A stretch of 64,000 nt of DNA from Spirochaetae bacterium HGW-Spirochaetae-3 (GTDB taxonomy: Bacteria; Spirochaetota; Spirochaetia; Treponematales; UBA12059), in the NCBI GenBank assembly GCA_002839315.1, contig PGXV01000013.1, forward strand, positions 54,508 through 118,507, written 5' to 3'. Under the pieces are notes generated by a model. That model ran no database searches, was not told where the DNA came from, and saw only the letters and a program-made list of their open reading frames with translations. A program made the translations under genes and the position numbers. Positions 27,201-34,716 of the stretch are shown here, in pieces. How positions within the stretch are numbered: the first letter of the stretch is position 1; each line of letters opens with the position of its first letter.

Positions 27201-27300
27201 AGTTTCGGCCGACGATGCCGGCGATGACGGCGATGGCGACTATCCCGGTCGTCAGTACCAGCGGCAGGAATCCGAGATCCCTTCCCGACGATGGAGTCAC
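24193..27300 (-). CDS. Large hybrid histidine kinase with one decayed and one intact kinase module
   Basis: 1035 aa from GTG at 27300, which overlaps the PHP gene stop (GTGA). Order: membrane helix (about 8-28), extracytoplasmic beta-rich domain and seven helices (7TM-DISM-like, to about 370); a first HisKA-like helix pair at about 390-415 where the H-box reads AAALRGPLHGLMG, with alanine at the phosphoacceptor position; a weak HATPase-like domain; a receiver-like domain (about 633-755) where the phosphoacceptor site reads IIESAMPEMSG, glutamate for aspartate, and the acidic pair is GNE; then an intact kinase: LSAGVAHEINTPNNAV and HATPase_c with VVNVLENGLQAL, DDGVGM and GGSGLGMAVASGIV. Partner of the NtrC-type regulator downstream. 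Confidence 0.85.
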   Translation of the reverse strand: MTPSSGRDLGFLPLVLTTGIVAIAVIAGIVGRNSYYGSFDSASARPFAPSVLVGEDDAPVSVAESLLVHVEGVRGPFPAAFASSPDRGSFSRLPVARGVGFALREKPLSSSPVWLAFSVRNVSPDEDWALIADGAGFRPSAAVIVAEDGSREYYSGDALARRRVAMGVRDIAAYRLSLPPGLERAVYLRFDNGGPFGSGLRLRPAAEIADLNESIVGLTGAIAGFSVAACAAYAFASTRFGITTAGGTKRHRLAIALKLAYPAFASVAILLGRNGGGVSALLGGVGMVRYAASIAFGVAALAAEAAIASLSAGAVHPTGIVASRMAYAAILCVFAFSAGSPAYSFVLPAGLALLVVVSAAREAFGHARSARRGIEEAERLASKLDAETSGGRDFMMATAAALRGPLHGLMGILEDLDALSADIPGIPRQASSGLSLARAEAARLENLVSNILSYSGMGPARLVVEDMDLASVARAAAGLLRVALAGRGVRIDVSAPVIEIRSDLGFAHRLLYTAMNRASQTSGARTVRVSATSDDRVVTLSVSDDGKAADESGAGPRSPAPDMDLVVMTRLANVMGGSFELRRAGGLNVHTIVLPRQAPLRTAEREGDPSGRRLVFPDSVDLDESPSRSPASPYGRVLVAGNEPVALLATKRRLEASAWRVDVTVSAEDALARVLRGDPYDIVIIESAMPEMSGFRFCESVRATRGPESVPIIVLTEAGRPDEIEMAFKSGANDYIARPVSGIELAARVKTHVDLAASVKRELRQAASMAEFDKYRTLAMLSAGVAHEINTPNNAVLRNVPMLKEIWDALESVVERLNREEDGFHVRGFGYDDLKRDIPDILNDLYMGAQDIKKIVEGLKDYARAPSESSAASLVDANDSVRYSARLLKHSIAVSTERFGMELAENLPPVRADRLKLTQVVVNVLENGLQALPDKRGGVSVSTALEDDETYGRSVAIRVVDDGVGMSAETLASVFEPFFTTKRDRGGSGLGMAVASGIVHDMGGSIELVSAPGAGTTATIRIPAAGGMGDDDDGR

Positions 27301-28031
27301 GATGGAAACGGTAACCGGACGCGGCCCGCCGCCAGGGCTAGCCGGATCGCTTCGAGATCGACCGAGCCGCCCGAGTTCCAGCCGTCGGGAAGCTCGAGCT
27401 CGAACGGACGACGCGCGATATGCTCCGGATAATGCGCGTCTGACCCCGTTATTACGGTAAAGCCGCGCGACGCTCCCGTGGACACGGGCCGCACGGCCTC
27501 TACCGCGGAGTAGGGCCCGTCGGGAAGGAAGCCGAGTTGCGAGATAGCGCCGTACATGGGCCTGTCGATATGGGCGGGAACGACGAGCGCGCCCCGTACC
27601 GCCGCCGCGGAGCATAGTTCGTCGAACCCCAGGTCGAGGGCGCCGCAGAGATAGACGTCGGGCAGGGCGAGCACGTTCTCGTCCGCGTCCACGACGACCT
27701 GGTCGCCCATCTTGAGCGGATCGTAGGGTAGCCGGGGCATGTGGCCGTCGATGAACTCGCCGAAATCGAGCGCCGCCTCAAGCTCCGAGAAGAGGCATAG
27801 GACATGGACCTCCTCGGCGCTCGCGGCTTCCATGCCGAACAGCGCCGACAGGCCCTCGCGCGCGGCGCATTCGGCGAACGCGGGCCCGTTGAGGACGCTG
27901 TTGTGGTCGGTCAACGCCACCAGGCCCAGCCCCCGCTCGCGGGATAGCCTGGCGAGGACGGCCGGGGACTGCTCCAGGCTACCGCATGGCGAGAGGCACG
28001 AGTGGTTATGGAAATCGCAGACTACGAGCAT
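27297..28031 (-). CDS. PHP-domain phosphoesterase
   Basis: 244 aa. Motifs of the PHP superfamily: DFHNHSCLSPCG near the N-terminus, ALTDHNS (about 40), GMEAASAEEVHVL (about 65), VVPAHIDRP and ITGSDAHYPEHI. These residues hold two or three metal ions for phosphate ester hydrolysis; the substrate is unknown. Genes of this type commonly occur with DRTGG and anti-sigma-type ATPase genes next to electron-bifurcating [FeFe]-hydrogenases in anaerobes. Here the neighbours upstream are exactly those two, but no hydrogenase gene is present. Confidence 0.88.
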   Translation of the reverse strand: MLVVCDFHNHSCLSPCGSLEQSPAVLARLSRERGLGLVALTDHNSVLNGPAFAECAAREGLSALFGMEAASAEEVHVLCLFSELEAALDFGEFIDGHMPRLPYDPLKMGDQVVVDADENVLALPDVYLCGALDLGFDELCSAAAVRGALVVPAHIDRPMYGAISQLGFLPDGPYSAVEAVRPVSTGASRGFTVITGSDAHYPEHIARRPFELELPDGWNSGGSVDLEAIRLALAAGRVRLPFPS

Positions 28032-28050
28032 CCCGGGCCCCGACGGCTCG

Positions 28051-28383
28051 CTAGCCCCGGAGCTCGCGGTACAGGAGCCCGGAGACCTCGAACTGGGTCT
28101 TCGCCGTCCTGTAGATGGCGATATCCTCGGCCTTGGCCGCTTCGACCATATCGTCCGGTACAGGACGCTCGTTGCAGACGACGACGGCGCGTATCCCGAC
28201 GAGCGACGCTACTGCTATCGTATTCTTGTGCGCCTGGATCGTGATGAGCGCTGAATCCTCGCTCGCCTTCGCCATTACGTCGGACAGCAGGTCGGATGCG
28301 TATCCGTCTACTATCGGAGCGTCGCCAGCGCACGCGCATATAACCTCGAAATCGAAAATGCCTGACAGATCGGAAACCTTCAT
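28051..28383 (-). CDS. DRTGG-domain protein
   Basis: 110 aa, a stand-alone DRTGG domain: starts MKVSDLSGIFDFEVIC, contains LSDVMAKASEDSALITIQAH, VGIRAVVVCNERPVP and AEDIAIYRTAKTQFEVSGLLY. DRTGG domains are thought to bind ligands or proteins; in clostridia and Thermotogae the gene lies in hydrogenase clusters. Start overlaps the stop of the CBS-ATPase gene by four bases. Confidence 0.85.
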   Translation of the reverse strand: MKVSDLSGIFDFEVICACAGDAPIVDGYASDLLSDVMAKASEDSALITIQAHKNTIAVASLVGIRAVVVCNERPVPDDMVEAAKAEDIAIYRTAKTQFEVSGLLYRELRG

Positions 28384-29324
28384 GGCTGCTCCTGATATCG
28401 TACGACGGCGAGCACGGTCGTGCCTACGCCGATTTTAGACGTGATCTGGAATTCGTCGGACGAGCGCTTCGCGTTGGGAAGCCCGAGCCCCGCCCCGAAA
28501 CCGAGCGACCTGACCCATTCGTTGGCCGTGGAGTACCCCTCGGTCAGGGCCGCCTCCAGGTCTTCCATCCCTGGCCCGTCGTCCTTGGCTACGATACGCA
28601 CCTCGTCCTTGGATGCCGAGAACTCCATCACGCCGCCCTCGGAATGTATCACCTGGTTCATCTCCAGCTCATAGCTTACGATGGCCGCGCGGCGTATCGA
28701 CCCCGAGTCGGCGCCGAGCGCCTTGAGCGCCTTCTTGAGCTCCGCGGACGCCTTGCCCGCGTTCTCGAAATCGAAGCGCCTGGACGCGAAGCTCAGGTCG
28801 ACCGTCCGGGAGGCCCCAGGGAGGGGTTCTTCCTTGACCTCGGCGGCCCGGCGCCTGGCAAGGCCCTCTTCGAGGCGCTCGACCTCCCTGTTCATCTCGA
28901 TGAGAAGGGCGCGGAGCACGTCGGCGGCCGTTACGATGCCGGCGAGCGTCGCGTTCTTGTCGAGCACGGGGAAGCGGCGGTATCCGTACCGGTTGAAATA
29001 CGTGATCGCGAACGATAGCGGCATATCGTCTTCGAGGACTATGAGCGAATCGCTCATCCTGGAACCGGCCGCGTCCTGTATCCACCCGCCGTCGAGGGCC
29101 TCGATGATATCGCCTATGGAAACGATGCCGACGAGGCGATCGGCCTCGACGATAGGTACGCCGGTGATGCCGCGGTCGCGCATCTTGGCCTGTACCTCTC
29201 GTAGCGTCTCCAAGGGGGTCGCCGTTACGACGTCGGTTTTCATGACGTCCTTGACCTTGAGTCGGTATATAAGCTCGAGGACGACCTGAGGCCCGCCGTC
29301 GGTGTCGATCGGGAATGAATCCAT
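28380..29324 (-). CDS. CBS-pair protein fused to anti-sigma-type ATPase domain
   Basis: 314 aa from ATG at 29324; an in-frame GTG at 29378 gives 332 aa but the added residues look non-conserved. Two CBS domains (about 22-145): VKDVMKTDVVTATPLETLRE, GITGVPIVEADRLVGIVSIG, and FPVLDKNATLAGIVTAADVL. Then a RsbW-like HATPase_c (about 185-310): YELEMNQVIH (N-box), DDGPGMEDL, GFGAGLGLPNAKR. No HisKA, so it would act as a serine kinase or anti-sigma-like protein rather than a histidine kinase. CBS domains could sense adenine nucleotides. First gene of the five-gene minus-strand operon. Confidence 0.85.
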   Translation of the reverse strand: MDSFPIDTDGGPQVVLELIYRLKVKDVMKTDVVTATPLETLREVQAKMRDRGITGVPIVEADRLVGIVSIGDIIEALDGGWIQDAAGSRMSDSLIVLEDDMPLSFAITYFNRYGYRRFPVLDKNATLAGIVTAADVLRALLIEMNREVERLEEGLARRRAAEVKEEPLPGASRTVDLSFASRRFDFENAGKASAELKKALKALGADSGSIRRAAIVSYELEMNQVIHSEGGVMEFSASKDEVRIVAKDDGPGMEDLEAALTEGYSTANEWVRSLGFGAGLGLPNAKRSSDEFQITSKIGVGTTVLAVVRYQEQP

Positions 29325-29387
29325 ACTGCCTAGATTCTCGCACGAATCCCCCGTTGCCACAAGATCGACGAAATTCACGGGTTTTTC

Positions 29388-29417
29388 TTGACACCCCGAG
29401 GCAACGGTGCGTTAACT
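29388..29417 (+). promoter_or_regulatory. Candidate promoter of the molybdenum hydroxylase operon
   Basis: Consensus TTGACA (29388-29393), 18-base spacer, TTAACT (29412-29417). Transcription would begin near 29424, giving a leader of about 85 bases before the first gene. Confidence 0.6.
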
Positions 29418-29448
29418 AGAGCATCACCTTTGGGATTGTCCGCAATTT

Positions 29449-29478
29449 ACCCGGTTCGTATGATCCGGGTTTTTGTTT
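29449..29478 (+). terminator. Intrinsic terminator inside the leader (attenuator candidate)
   Basis: ACCCGG (29449-29454) pairs with CCGGGT (29465-29470), with extra inner pairs TC/GA after one T-T mismatch, followed by TTTTGTTTT. It sits between the promoter candidate and the first gene start, with no gene upstream on this strand, so it can only act on the leader transcript. This is the layout of a riboswitch or attenuator. The short upstream part (29424-29448) matches no RNA class I can name. Confidence 0.65.
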
Positions 29479-29507
29479 TCTACTACTAGCGCGAAAGGGA
29501 GCAATCC

Positions 29508-30320
29508 ATGGTCTACGAGTTCCGCTACCTGGCTCCGAAGACCGCCGCCGAGCTCGCGGCGACGCTCGACGACGTTAAATCCGACGGCAAGCTTCTGGCC
29601 GGAGGTACCGACCTTATCCCGAATATACGCAACGGCATGCTAAAACCCCGCGTCGTCGTCGATATCAAGAAATATGAAGGCGCCGGAAGGCTCGCCTTCG
29701 GCTCCGACGGCCTGACGATGGGGCCCGCCGTCACGATCAACGACCTGCTACGGTCAAAGGACGCGAGGGAACGCTACCCGGTCCTCTGCTCGTGCGCGCA
29801 CGAGCTCGCCAGCCACCAGATTCGGAACCGGGCGACCGTCGCCGGCAACGTCGTCAACGCGTCGCCATGCTCGGATATGGCCCCCGCCCTGCTCTGCCTC
29901 GGCGCGAGGGCGGTACTGAGATCGGCGACCGGGGAACGCGTCGTGCCGTTCTCCCAGTTCTTCGCCGGCGTCAAGAAGACCGTACTAGCCCAAGGCGAAT
30001 TCCTGTCGATGATCGTCGTCCCGGCGGAATCGGCCGGAACGTCCGGGAACTACCTGAAGCTGAAGCGCATCGCCGGCCACGACCTCGGCATCGTCGGCGT
30101 GCTCATGACCAGGCAGGACGGACGTATCCGCTTCGGCGTCAGCTCGGCGGCCCCTACGCCGGTCCTCGTCGATACGGTCTCGGAGAAGGACGATCCCGAC
30201 GAGGCCGCGCGCAAGGTTCTCGCGGCGGTCCTCCCCATCAGCGACGTGCGCGGCACCAAGGAGTACCGGGAGCACATGATCGGCGTCTACGCGCGACGCC
30301 TGTTCACGGAGGTCAAGTAA
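29508..30320 (+). CDS. Xanthine-dehydrogenase-family FAD-binding subunit
   Basis: 270 aa, the CoxM/XdhB-type medium subunit. FAD-binding motifs LLAGGTDLIPNI at about 31-42 and RNRATVAGNVVNASPCSDMAP at about 106-126, then the CO-dehydrogenase flavoprotein C-terminal domain. It passes electrons from the iron-sulfur subunit to an acceptor such as NAD. GGGAG ribosome site seven bases before the ATG. Next gene begins one base after the stop. Together with the next two genes it makes a complete molybdenum hydroxylase. Confidence 0.93.
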   Translation: MVYEFRYLAPKTAAELAATLDDVKSDGKLLAGGTDLIPNIRNGMLKPRVVVDIKKYEGAGRLAFGSDGLTMGPAVTINDLLRSKDARERYPVLCSCAHELASHQIRNRATVAGNVVNASPCSDMAPALLCLGARAVLRSATGERVVPFSQFFAGVKKTVLAQGEFLSMIVVPAESAGTSGNYLKLKRIAGHDLGIVGVLMTRQDGRIRFGVSSAAPTPVLVDTVSEKDDPDEAARKVLAAVLPISDVRGTKEYREHMIGVYARRLFTEVK

Positions 30321-30321
30321 C

Positions 30322-30807
30322 ATGAAGATACGACTCACGGTCAACGGACTGGCCTACGAACGGGACTGCGCCGAGCACAAGACGCTCTTGCGTTTCCTGC
30401 GCGAGGACCTGGGCCTCATAGGCACGAAGGAAGGCTGCGGCATGGGCGAATGCGGCGCGTGCACCGTGATACTGAACGGACGCGCCGTCAACTCCTGCAT
30501 GGTACTGGCGGTAGAGGCCGACGGCGCCGCGATCGCCACCATCGAGGGCGAAGCCTCCGGGCCGTCCCTGTCCGACATCCAGAAGGCCTTCCAACGGAAT
30601 CACGCCGTGCAATGCGGATTCTGCACCGCCGGCATGGTGATGTCGGTCAAGGAACTGCTGTCGACGACGCCCGGGCCGAGCGTCGACCAGGTAAAGGACG
30701 CTATAGAGGGCAACTTCTGCCGTTGCACCGGCTATACCCAGATCATCGAAGCGGTCATGGAGCTGACCGGGCATCCGGAGACGAAGGGAGAGCTCGAGCA
30801 TGTTTGA
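30322..30807 (+). CDS. Xanthine-dehydrogenase-family 2Fe-2S subunit
   Basis: 161 aa. N-terminal plant-type [2Fe-2S] cluster: C39, C44, C47 and C59 (CGMGECGAC). C-terminal helical [2Fe-2S]-binding domain: C98 and C101 (CGFC), C133 and C135 (CRC). Both clusters are complete. The subunit links molybdopterin and FAD. It overlaps the molybdenum subunit by eight bases. Confidence 0.95.
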   Translation: MKIRLTVNGLAYERDCAEHKTLLRFLREDLGLIGTKEGCGMGECGACTVILNGRAVNSCMVLAVEADGAAIATIEGEASGPSLSDIQKAFQRNHAVQCGFCTAGMVMSVKELLSTTPGPSVDQVKDAIEGNFCRCTGYTQIIEAVMELTGHPETKGELEHV

Positions 30808-33235
30808 CGATATCGACGCATCAGAACTCTCGTACGTCGGCAAGAAAGCCGACAGGCCCGACATGCTCGAGAAGCTGACCGGCGAAGCGGTGTTCGTCAG
30901 CGATATGGAAATGCCCGGCATGCTCCACGTCCAGCTCAAGAAGAGCCCCTACGCCCGCGCCCGGATCAAGCGCATCGACGCGGTGAAGGCCGCCGCGATG
31001 CCGGGCGTCAGGGCCGTCGTCACCGGGGACGAGCTCGATTATCACATCGGCCTATACATCGTAGACAAGTACATCCTCGCAAAGGGCGAGGTTCGGCATT
31101 ACGGCGAGGCGGTCGCCGCCGTCGCGGCCGAGACCCTCGAGCAGGCGCGGGCCGCCGCGGAGGCGATCCGGGTAGACTACGAGCCGCTAACGCCGGTGCT
31201 CCACCACATGGACGCGCTCAAGCCGGACGCGCCGCTCGTGCATCCGGACCTCGGCACGTATTCCTACATACAGGCCGTGTTCACGCCCAAGCCGGGCACC
31301 AATATCGCCAACCATACCAAGCTCCGCAAGGGAGACGTGGACAAGGGATTCGAAGAATCGAGCTTTATCGTAGAGAGGGAATACTCCTGCCCGTCGGTGC
31401 AGCACGTCCCGATGGAGACCCACGTCGCGATAGTCCAATGGGGCCGAGGCGACAAGGTGTCTATATGGACCAGCGCCCAGTCGCCGTTCACCGTGCGCAA
31501 CCTGTTCTGCCACGCGTTCGGCCTCCCGCACATCAACGTGCGCGTGCAGGTACCGTACGTGGGCGGCGGATTCGGAGGCAAGGCGGGCATAGGCGTGGAG
31601 CCGCTCTGCGCGGTGCTGTCGCGCAAGGCCGGAGGCAAGCCGGTCAAGTTCCAGGCGAGCCGCGAGGAGGAATTCAGCCTCCTGCCGTGCCGATCGGCGC
31701 TGACATACCGCATCAAGACGGGCGTCTCCTCCGAAGGCAAGATCCTGGCCCAGCACATGACGATGTACTGGGATTCGGGCGCCTACGCCGACTACGCGGT
31801 CAACGTGACGCGGGCGTCCGGATATTCGGCGTCCGGCCCCTACGAGATCCCCAACGCGTGGATAGACGCGTATACCATCTATACGAACAAGCCCTACGGC
31901 ACCGCGTACCGCGGCTTCGGCCACGTGGAGTTCCATTGGGCCATCGAGCGGCATATGGAGCTGGTGGCCTCCGCGATCGGCATGGACCCGCTCGCGTTCC
32001 GCATCAAGAACGCGCTCAAGCCGGGTTCGATAACGCTGACGGGGGAAAGAATACTGCCTAGCACCGGCAACGTGGTCAAATGCATAGAGGAAGCCGCGCG
32101 AAGGATAAACTACGGCCGGCTGACCGACGAGGAGAAGGCGCGAGAGAGAAAAACAGGATGGAAGATAGGCAAGGGCGTGGCGGCGCTGCAGAAGGCGCCC
32201 GCGATGCCTTCGTACACGGCCACGGCCGTCGTCCTCAAGATGAACGAGGACGGCTCGGTGCTCGTCAACCTGTCGCTGACCGACTACGGGCAGGGCACGT
32301 ACGCGTCCATCAGGCAGATAGTAGCGGAGCGCCTCGGCTTCTCCATAGAGAAGATCAAGGTCGCCTTCGAGAACGATACGGACCGCGACCCCTACGACTG
32401 GCAGACCGTCGCGTCGAAGGGGCTCCTGATGTCGGGCAACGCGGCGATACTAGCCGCCGAGGATATGCTGAAGAACGCCTACGCGGTCGCCGCCGAGGTG
32501 CTGCACGCCAACCCGCGCGACCTGGGCCACGACGCGGACCGTGTCTTCCTGAAGCACCACCCGGACCACGGCGTGGCCTTCGCCGCGATGGCGGTCGGGT
32601 ACGCGCTACCCAACGGCTCGGGCATCGGCGGCCCGATCATCGGAGTCGGCCGGTACATAGCGCAGGGCCTGTCCAACCTGAACAAGGAGACCGGAGAGGG
32701 GAATCCCGCCCTCGACTGGACCTTCGGGGCGCACGGCATGATAGTCGAGGTGAACGAGGAGACGGGCGAGTACCGCGTACTCAAGGTCGCCAGCATCTAC
32801 GACGTCGGCCGGGCGGTCAATCCGGACATCGTGCGCGGCCAGGCTATAGGCGGGATGATACAGGGACTGGGCACGGCCATCTGCGAGGGCTATATCTACG
32901 ACCAACAGGGCCGCCTGCTCAACCCGTCGTTCACCGACAACAAGATACCGACCGCGAAGGACCTGCCGCTGGAGATAGAGTGCGCGGTCGTCGAGACGCC
33001 CCAGATCGACGGGCCGTACGGCGCGAGAGGCGTCGGCGAGCACTCGATGATATCCGTCGCGCCGGCCCTGGGCAACGCTATCCAGAAGGCGACCGGCGCG
33101 GAGCTGATGCACATGCCGATGCGCTTCGAGGACGTCTGGAGAGCCATCGGGAAGAAGGAACCCGTCGACAACTGGATAACGAAGTCGCCGGTCGGATCGT
33201 GCAGGTCCGCCCCTGAGCTCAGGAAACGAGATTGA
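30800..33235 (+). CDS. Molybdenum-cofactor-binding hydroxylase subunit, xanthine dehydrogenase family
   Basis: 811 aa, slightly longer than the common 770. Family motifs: QHVPMETH near 201-208, GGGFGGKAG at 256-264 (molybdopterin contact), AYRGFGHVEF at 369-378, and GARGVGEHS with E747 as catalytic glutamate. R371 corresponds to the substrate-positioning arginine. The residues after RGFG (HVEF) differ from the usual xPQ of xanthine dehydrogenases, so the substrate may not be xanthine. The enzyme should insert oxygen from water into an N-heterocycle. It is followed by a pyrimidine-type permease, which makes uracil or a related ring a candidate. No frameshift. Confidence 0.92.
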   Translation: MFDDIDASELSYVGKKADRPDMLEKLTGEAVFVSDMEMPGMLHVQLKKSPYARARIKRIDAVKAAAMPGVRAVVTGDELDYHIGLYIVDKYILAKGEVRHYGEAVAAVAAETLEQARAAAEAIRVDYEPLTPVLHHMDALKPDAPLVHPDLGTYSYIQAVFTPKPGTNIANHTKLRKGDVDKGFEESSFIVEREYSCPSVQHVPMETHVAIVQWGRGDKVSIWTSAQSPFTVRNLFCHAFGLPHINVRVQVPYVGGGFGGKAGIGVEPLCAVLSRKAGGKPVKFQASREEEFSLLPCRSALTYRIKTGVSSEGKILAQHMTMYWDSGAYADYAVNVTRASGYSASGPYEIPNAWIDAYTIYTNKPYGTAYRGFGHVEFHWAIERHMELVASAIGMDPLAFRIKNALKPGSITLTGERILPSTGNVVKCIEEAARRINYGRLTDEEKARERKTGWKIGKGVAALQKAPAMPSYTATAVVLKMNEDGSVLVNLSLTDYGQGTYASIRQIVAERLGFSIEKIKVAFENDTDRDPYDWQTVASKGLLMSGNAAILAAEDMLKNAYAVAAEVLHANPRDLGHDADRVFLKHHPDHGVAFAAMAVGYALPNGSGIGGPIIGVGRYIAQGLSNLNKETGEGNPALDWTFGAHGMIVEVNEETGEYRVLKVASIYDVGRAVNPDIVRGQAIGGMIQGLGTAICEGYIYDQQGRLLNPSFTDNKIPTAKDLPLEIECAVVETPQIDGPYGARGVGEHSMISVAPALGNAIQKATGAELMHMPMRFEDVWRAIGKKEPVDNWITKSPVGSCRSAPELRKRD

Positions 33236-33386
33236 CCTAGATCCCCCGAGGAACCCCTCGGCCGGCCTTCCTGCCGGCCGATCGCGGGGCGCCCCGTAAC
33301 GCGGCCGTCGGCCGCGGGGGCGGCTACCGCCGATAGTGCGCGACGGGCCATACCGGCGACGGGGCCCGAAGCGAAAGGAGCAGGCC
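33236..33386 (+). other. GC-rich intergenic stretch with hairpins before the permease gene
   Basis: Contains CCGAGG/CCTCGG-type and GGCCGGC/GCCGGCC inverted repeats (about 33247-33285), then GCGGGGC/GCCCCG and GCGGCCG/CGGCCGC further on. No T-run follows, so this is not a classical terminator; it could slow or process the transcript between hydroxylase and permease genes. Confidence 0.4.
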
Positions 33387-34640
33387 GTGGAGAAAGAAAA
33401 GAACCTGACCGGCAGGAACGTGGTAATGGGACTCCAGCACACCTTCGTCATGTTCGGGGCGACGGTACTCGTACCGATCATCACCGGGCTCGACGTAGGA
33501 GTCACCCTGTTCGCGGCGGGAATCGGCACCTTGCTGTTCCACGTCATAACGAAATTCAAGGTGCCGGTATTCCTCGGCAGCTCCTTCGCGTTCATCCCGG
33601 GCATCGTGGCGGTCGGAGCTAGCCAGGGCCTGCCCTACGCCCTCGGCGGCATCGTCGTCGCGGGCCTCCTGTACGTAGTGGTCGCCATCATCTTCAAATT
33701 CGTCCCCTACGAGAACCTGCACAAGATCCTGCCGCCGCAGGTAACGGGCCCGATGATCATACTGATAGGATTGATCCTGGCGCCCGTCGCCATCCAGAAC
33801 GCGCGCGGCGATTTCTCGAAGCCGATCGTAGACGCCATCACCGTAAACGGGGCCTGGGGCATCGCGCTCTTCACCTTCGCTGTAGGCATCTTCGTGAAGG
33901 TAGCCTTCCCGAAATTCGGCTGGAAGTTCATGTCCAATCTCCCCGTCCTCATCGCTCTCGTAGCCGGTTATCTCCTTTCGGTCATCATCGGCGTAGTCGA
34001 CTTCTCCAGCGTCAAGGACGCCGCATGGATAGGCATCCCTAAATTCAGCCTGCCCAAGTTCTCTCTGGAGGCCATCACCATCATGGTACCGATAGCTATC
34101 GTGACTATGGTCGAGCACTTCGGCGACGTGCTCGCGATAGGCAACGTGGTCGGCAAGGATTTCATCAAGGATCCCGGCATACACCGCACCCTGATCGGCG
34201 ACGGGCTCGCTACCACCCTGTCCGCGTTCATCGGCGGCCCGGCCAACACCACCTACTCCGAGAACACCGGAGCCGTGGCGCTTACCGGAGCCTTCAATCC
34301 GATAATCATGCGCATAGCCGCGATCTTCGCCATCGTGCTCGGCATGATACCCAAGTTCACCGCCCTCATCGGTACCATCCCCGGTCCGGTCATCGGCGGC
34401 ATCTCCATCCTGCTGTTCGGCATGATCTCGTCGATAGGCATCAAGAACATGATCGACGCCAAGCTCAACATGAGCAATCCCAAGCTGCTCATCGTCACGG
34501 CCACCATGCTGGTGCTCGGACTCGGCGGCGCCTCCTTCAAGTTCGGCAACATCAACCTGTCCGGGCTAGGACTGGCGGCCATCTTCGGCATAGTGCTAAA
34601 CCTGATACTCAGGCCTAAAGACGTGACGAAGGCGGAGTAA
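33387..34640 (+). CDS. uraA: Uracil permease-type NCS2 transporter (UraA family)
   Basis: 417 aa from GTG at 33387, with AAAGGAG upstream; sequence before it is not protein-like. About 14 membrane segments in the UraA fold. Diagnostic stretch: VEHFGDVLAIGNVVGKDF, PGIHRTLIGDGLATTLSA and GGPANTTYSENTGAVALTG, with the NTTYxENTG signature of uracil/pyrimidine permeases. Purine permeases of the same superfamily carry an NNG-type motif (QNxGVI) at this place. It should import a pyrimidine by proton symport. Placed between the hydroxylase genes and the allH-allF-allG set. Confidence 0.9.
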   Translation: MEKEKNLTGRNVVMGLQHTFVMFGATVLVPIITGLDVGVTLFAAGIGTLLFHVITKFKVPVFLGSSFAFIPGIVAVGASQGLPYALGGIVVAGLLYVVVAIIFKFVPYENLHKILPPQVTGPMIILIGLILAPVAIQNARGDFSKPIVDAITVNGAWGIALFTFAVGIFVKVAFPKFGWKFMSNLPVLIALVAGYLLSVIIGVVDFSSVKDAAWIGIPKFSLPKFSLEAITIMVPIAIVTMVEHFGDVLAIGNVVGKDFIKDPGIHRTLIGDGLATTLSAFIGGPANTTYSENTGAVALTGAFNPIIMRIAAIFAIVLGMIPKFTALIGTIPGPVIGGISILLFGMISSIGIKNMIDAKLNMSNPKLLIVTATMLVLGLGGASFKFGNINLSGLGLAAIFGIVLNLILRPKDVTKAE

Positions 34641-34663
34641 GACCGATACTGACCAGGGACGAC

Positions 34664-34700
34664 AAAGGAGGCCGCCCCGCCGGGGCGGCCTCCTTTTATT
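34664..34700 (+). terminator. Strong intrinsic terminator after the permease gene
   Basis: Perfect 15-base arms (34664-34678 and 34682-34696) with a GCC loop, ending in TTTTATT. It lies only 17 bases before the next gene start, so allH-allF-allG is either read through at reduced level or has a promoter I cannot see. Confidence 0.92.
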
Positions 34701-34716
34701 ACGCGAGGAGCCGGGC

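Noticed and set aside
29424..29448. Purine riboswitch before the hydroxylase genes
   Set aside because: Far too short and without the conserved three-way junction words; only the attenuator layout is kept as a claim.
32080..33216. 378-codon plus-strand frame inside the molybdenum subunit gene
   Set aside because: Other-frame shadow with very high arginine content, typical for GC-rich coding DNA.
33240..33330. Rho-independent terminator between hydroxylase and permease genes
   Set aside because: Several GC-rich stems but no T-run after any of them on the plus strand.
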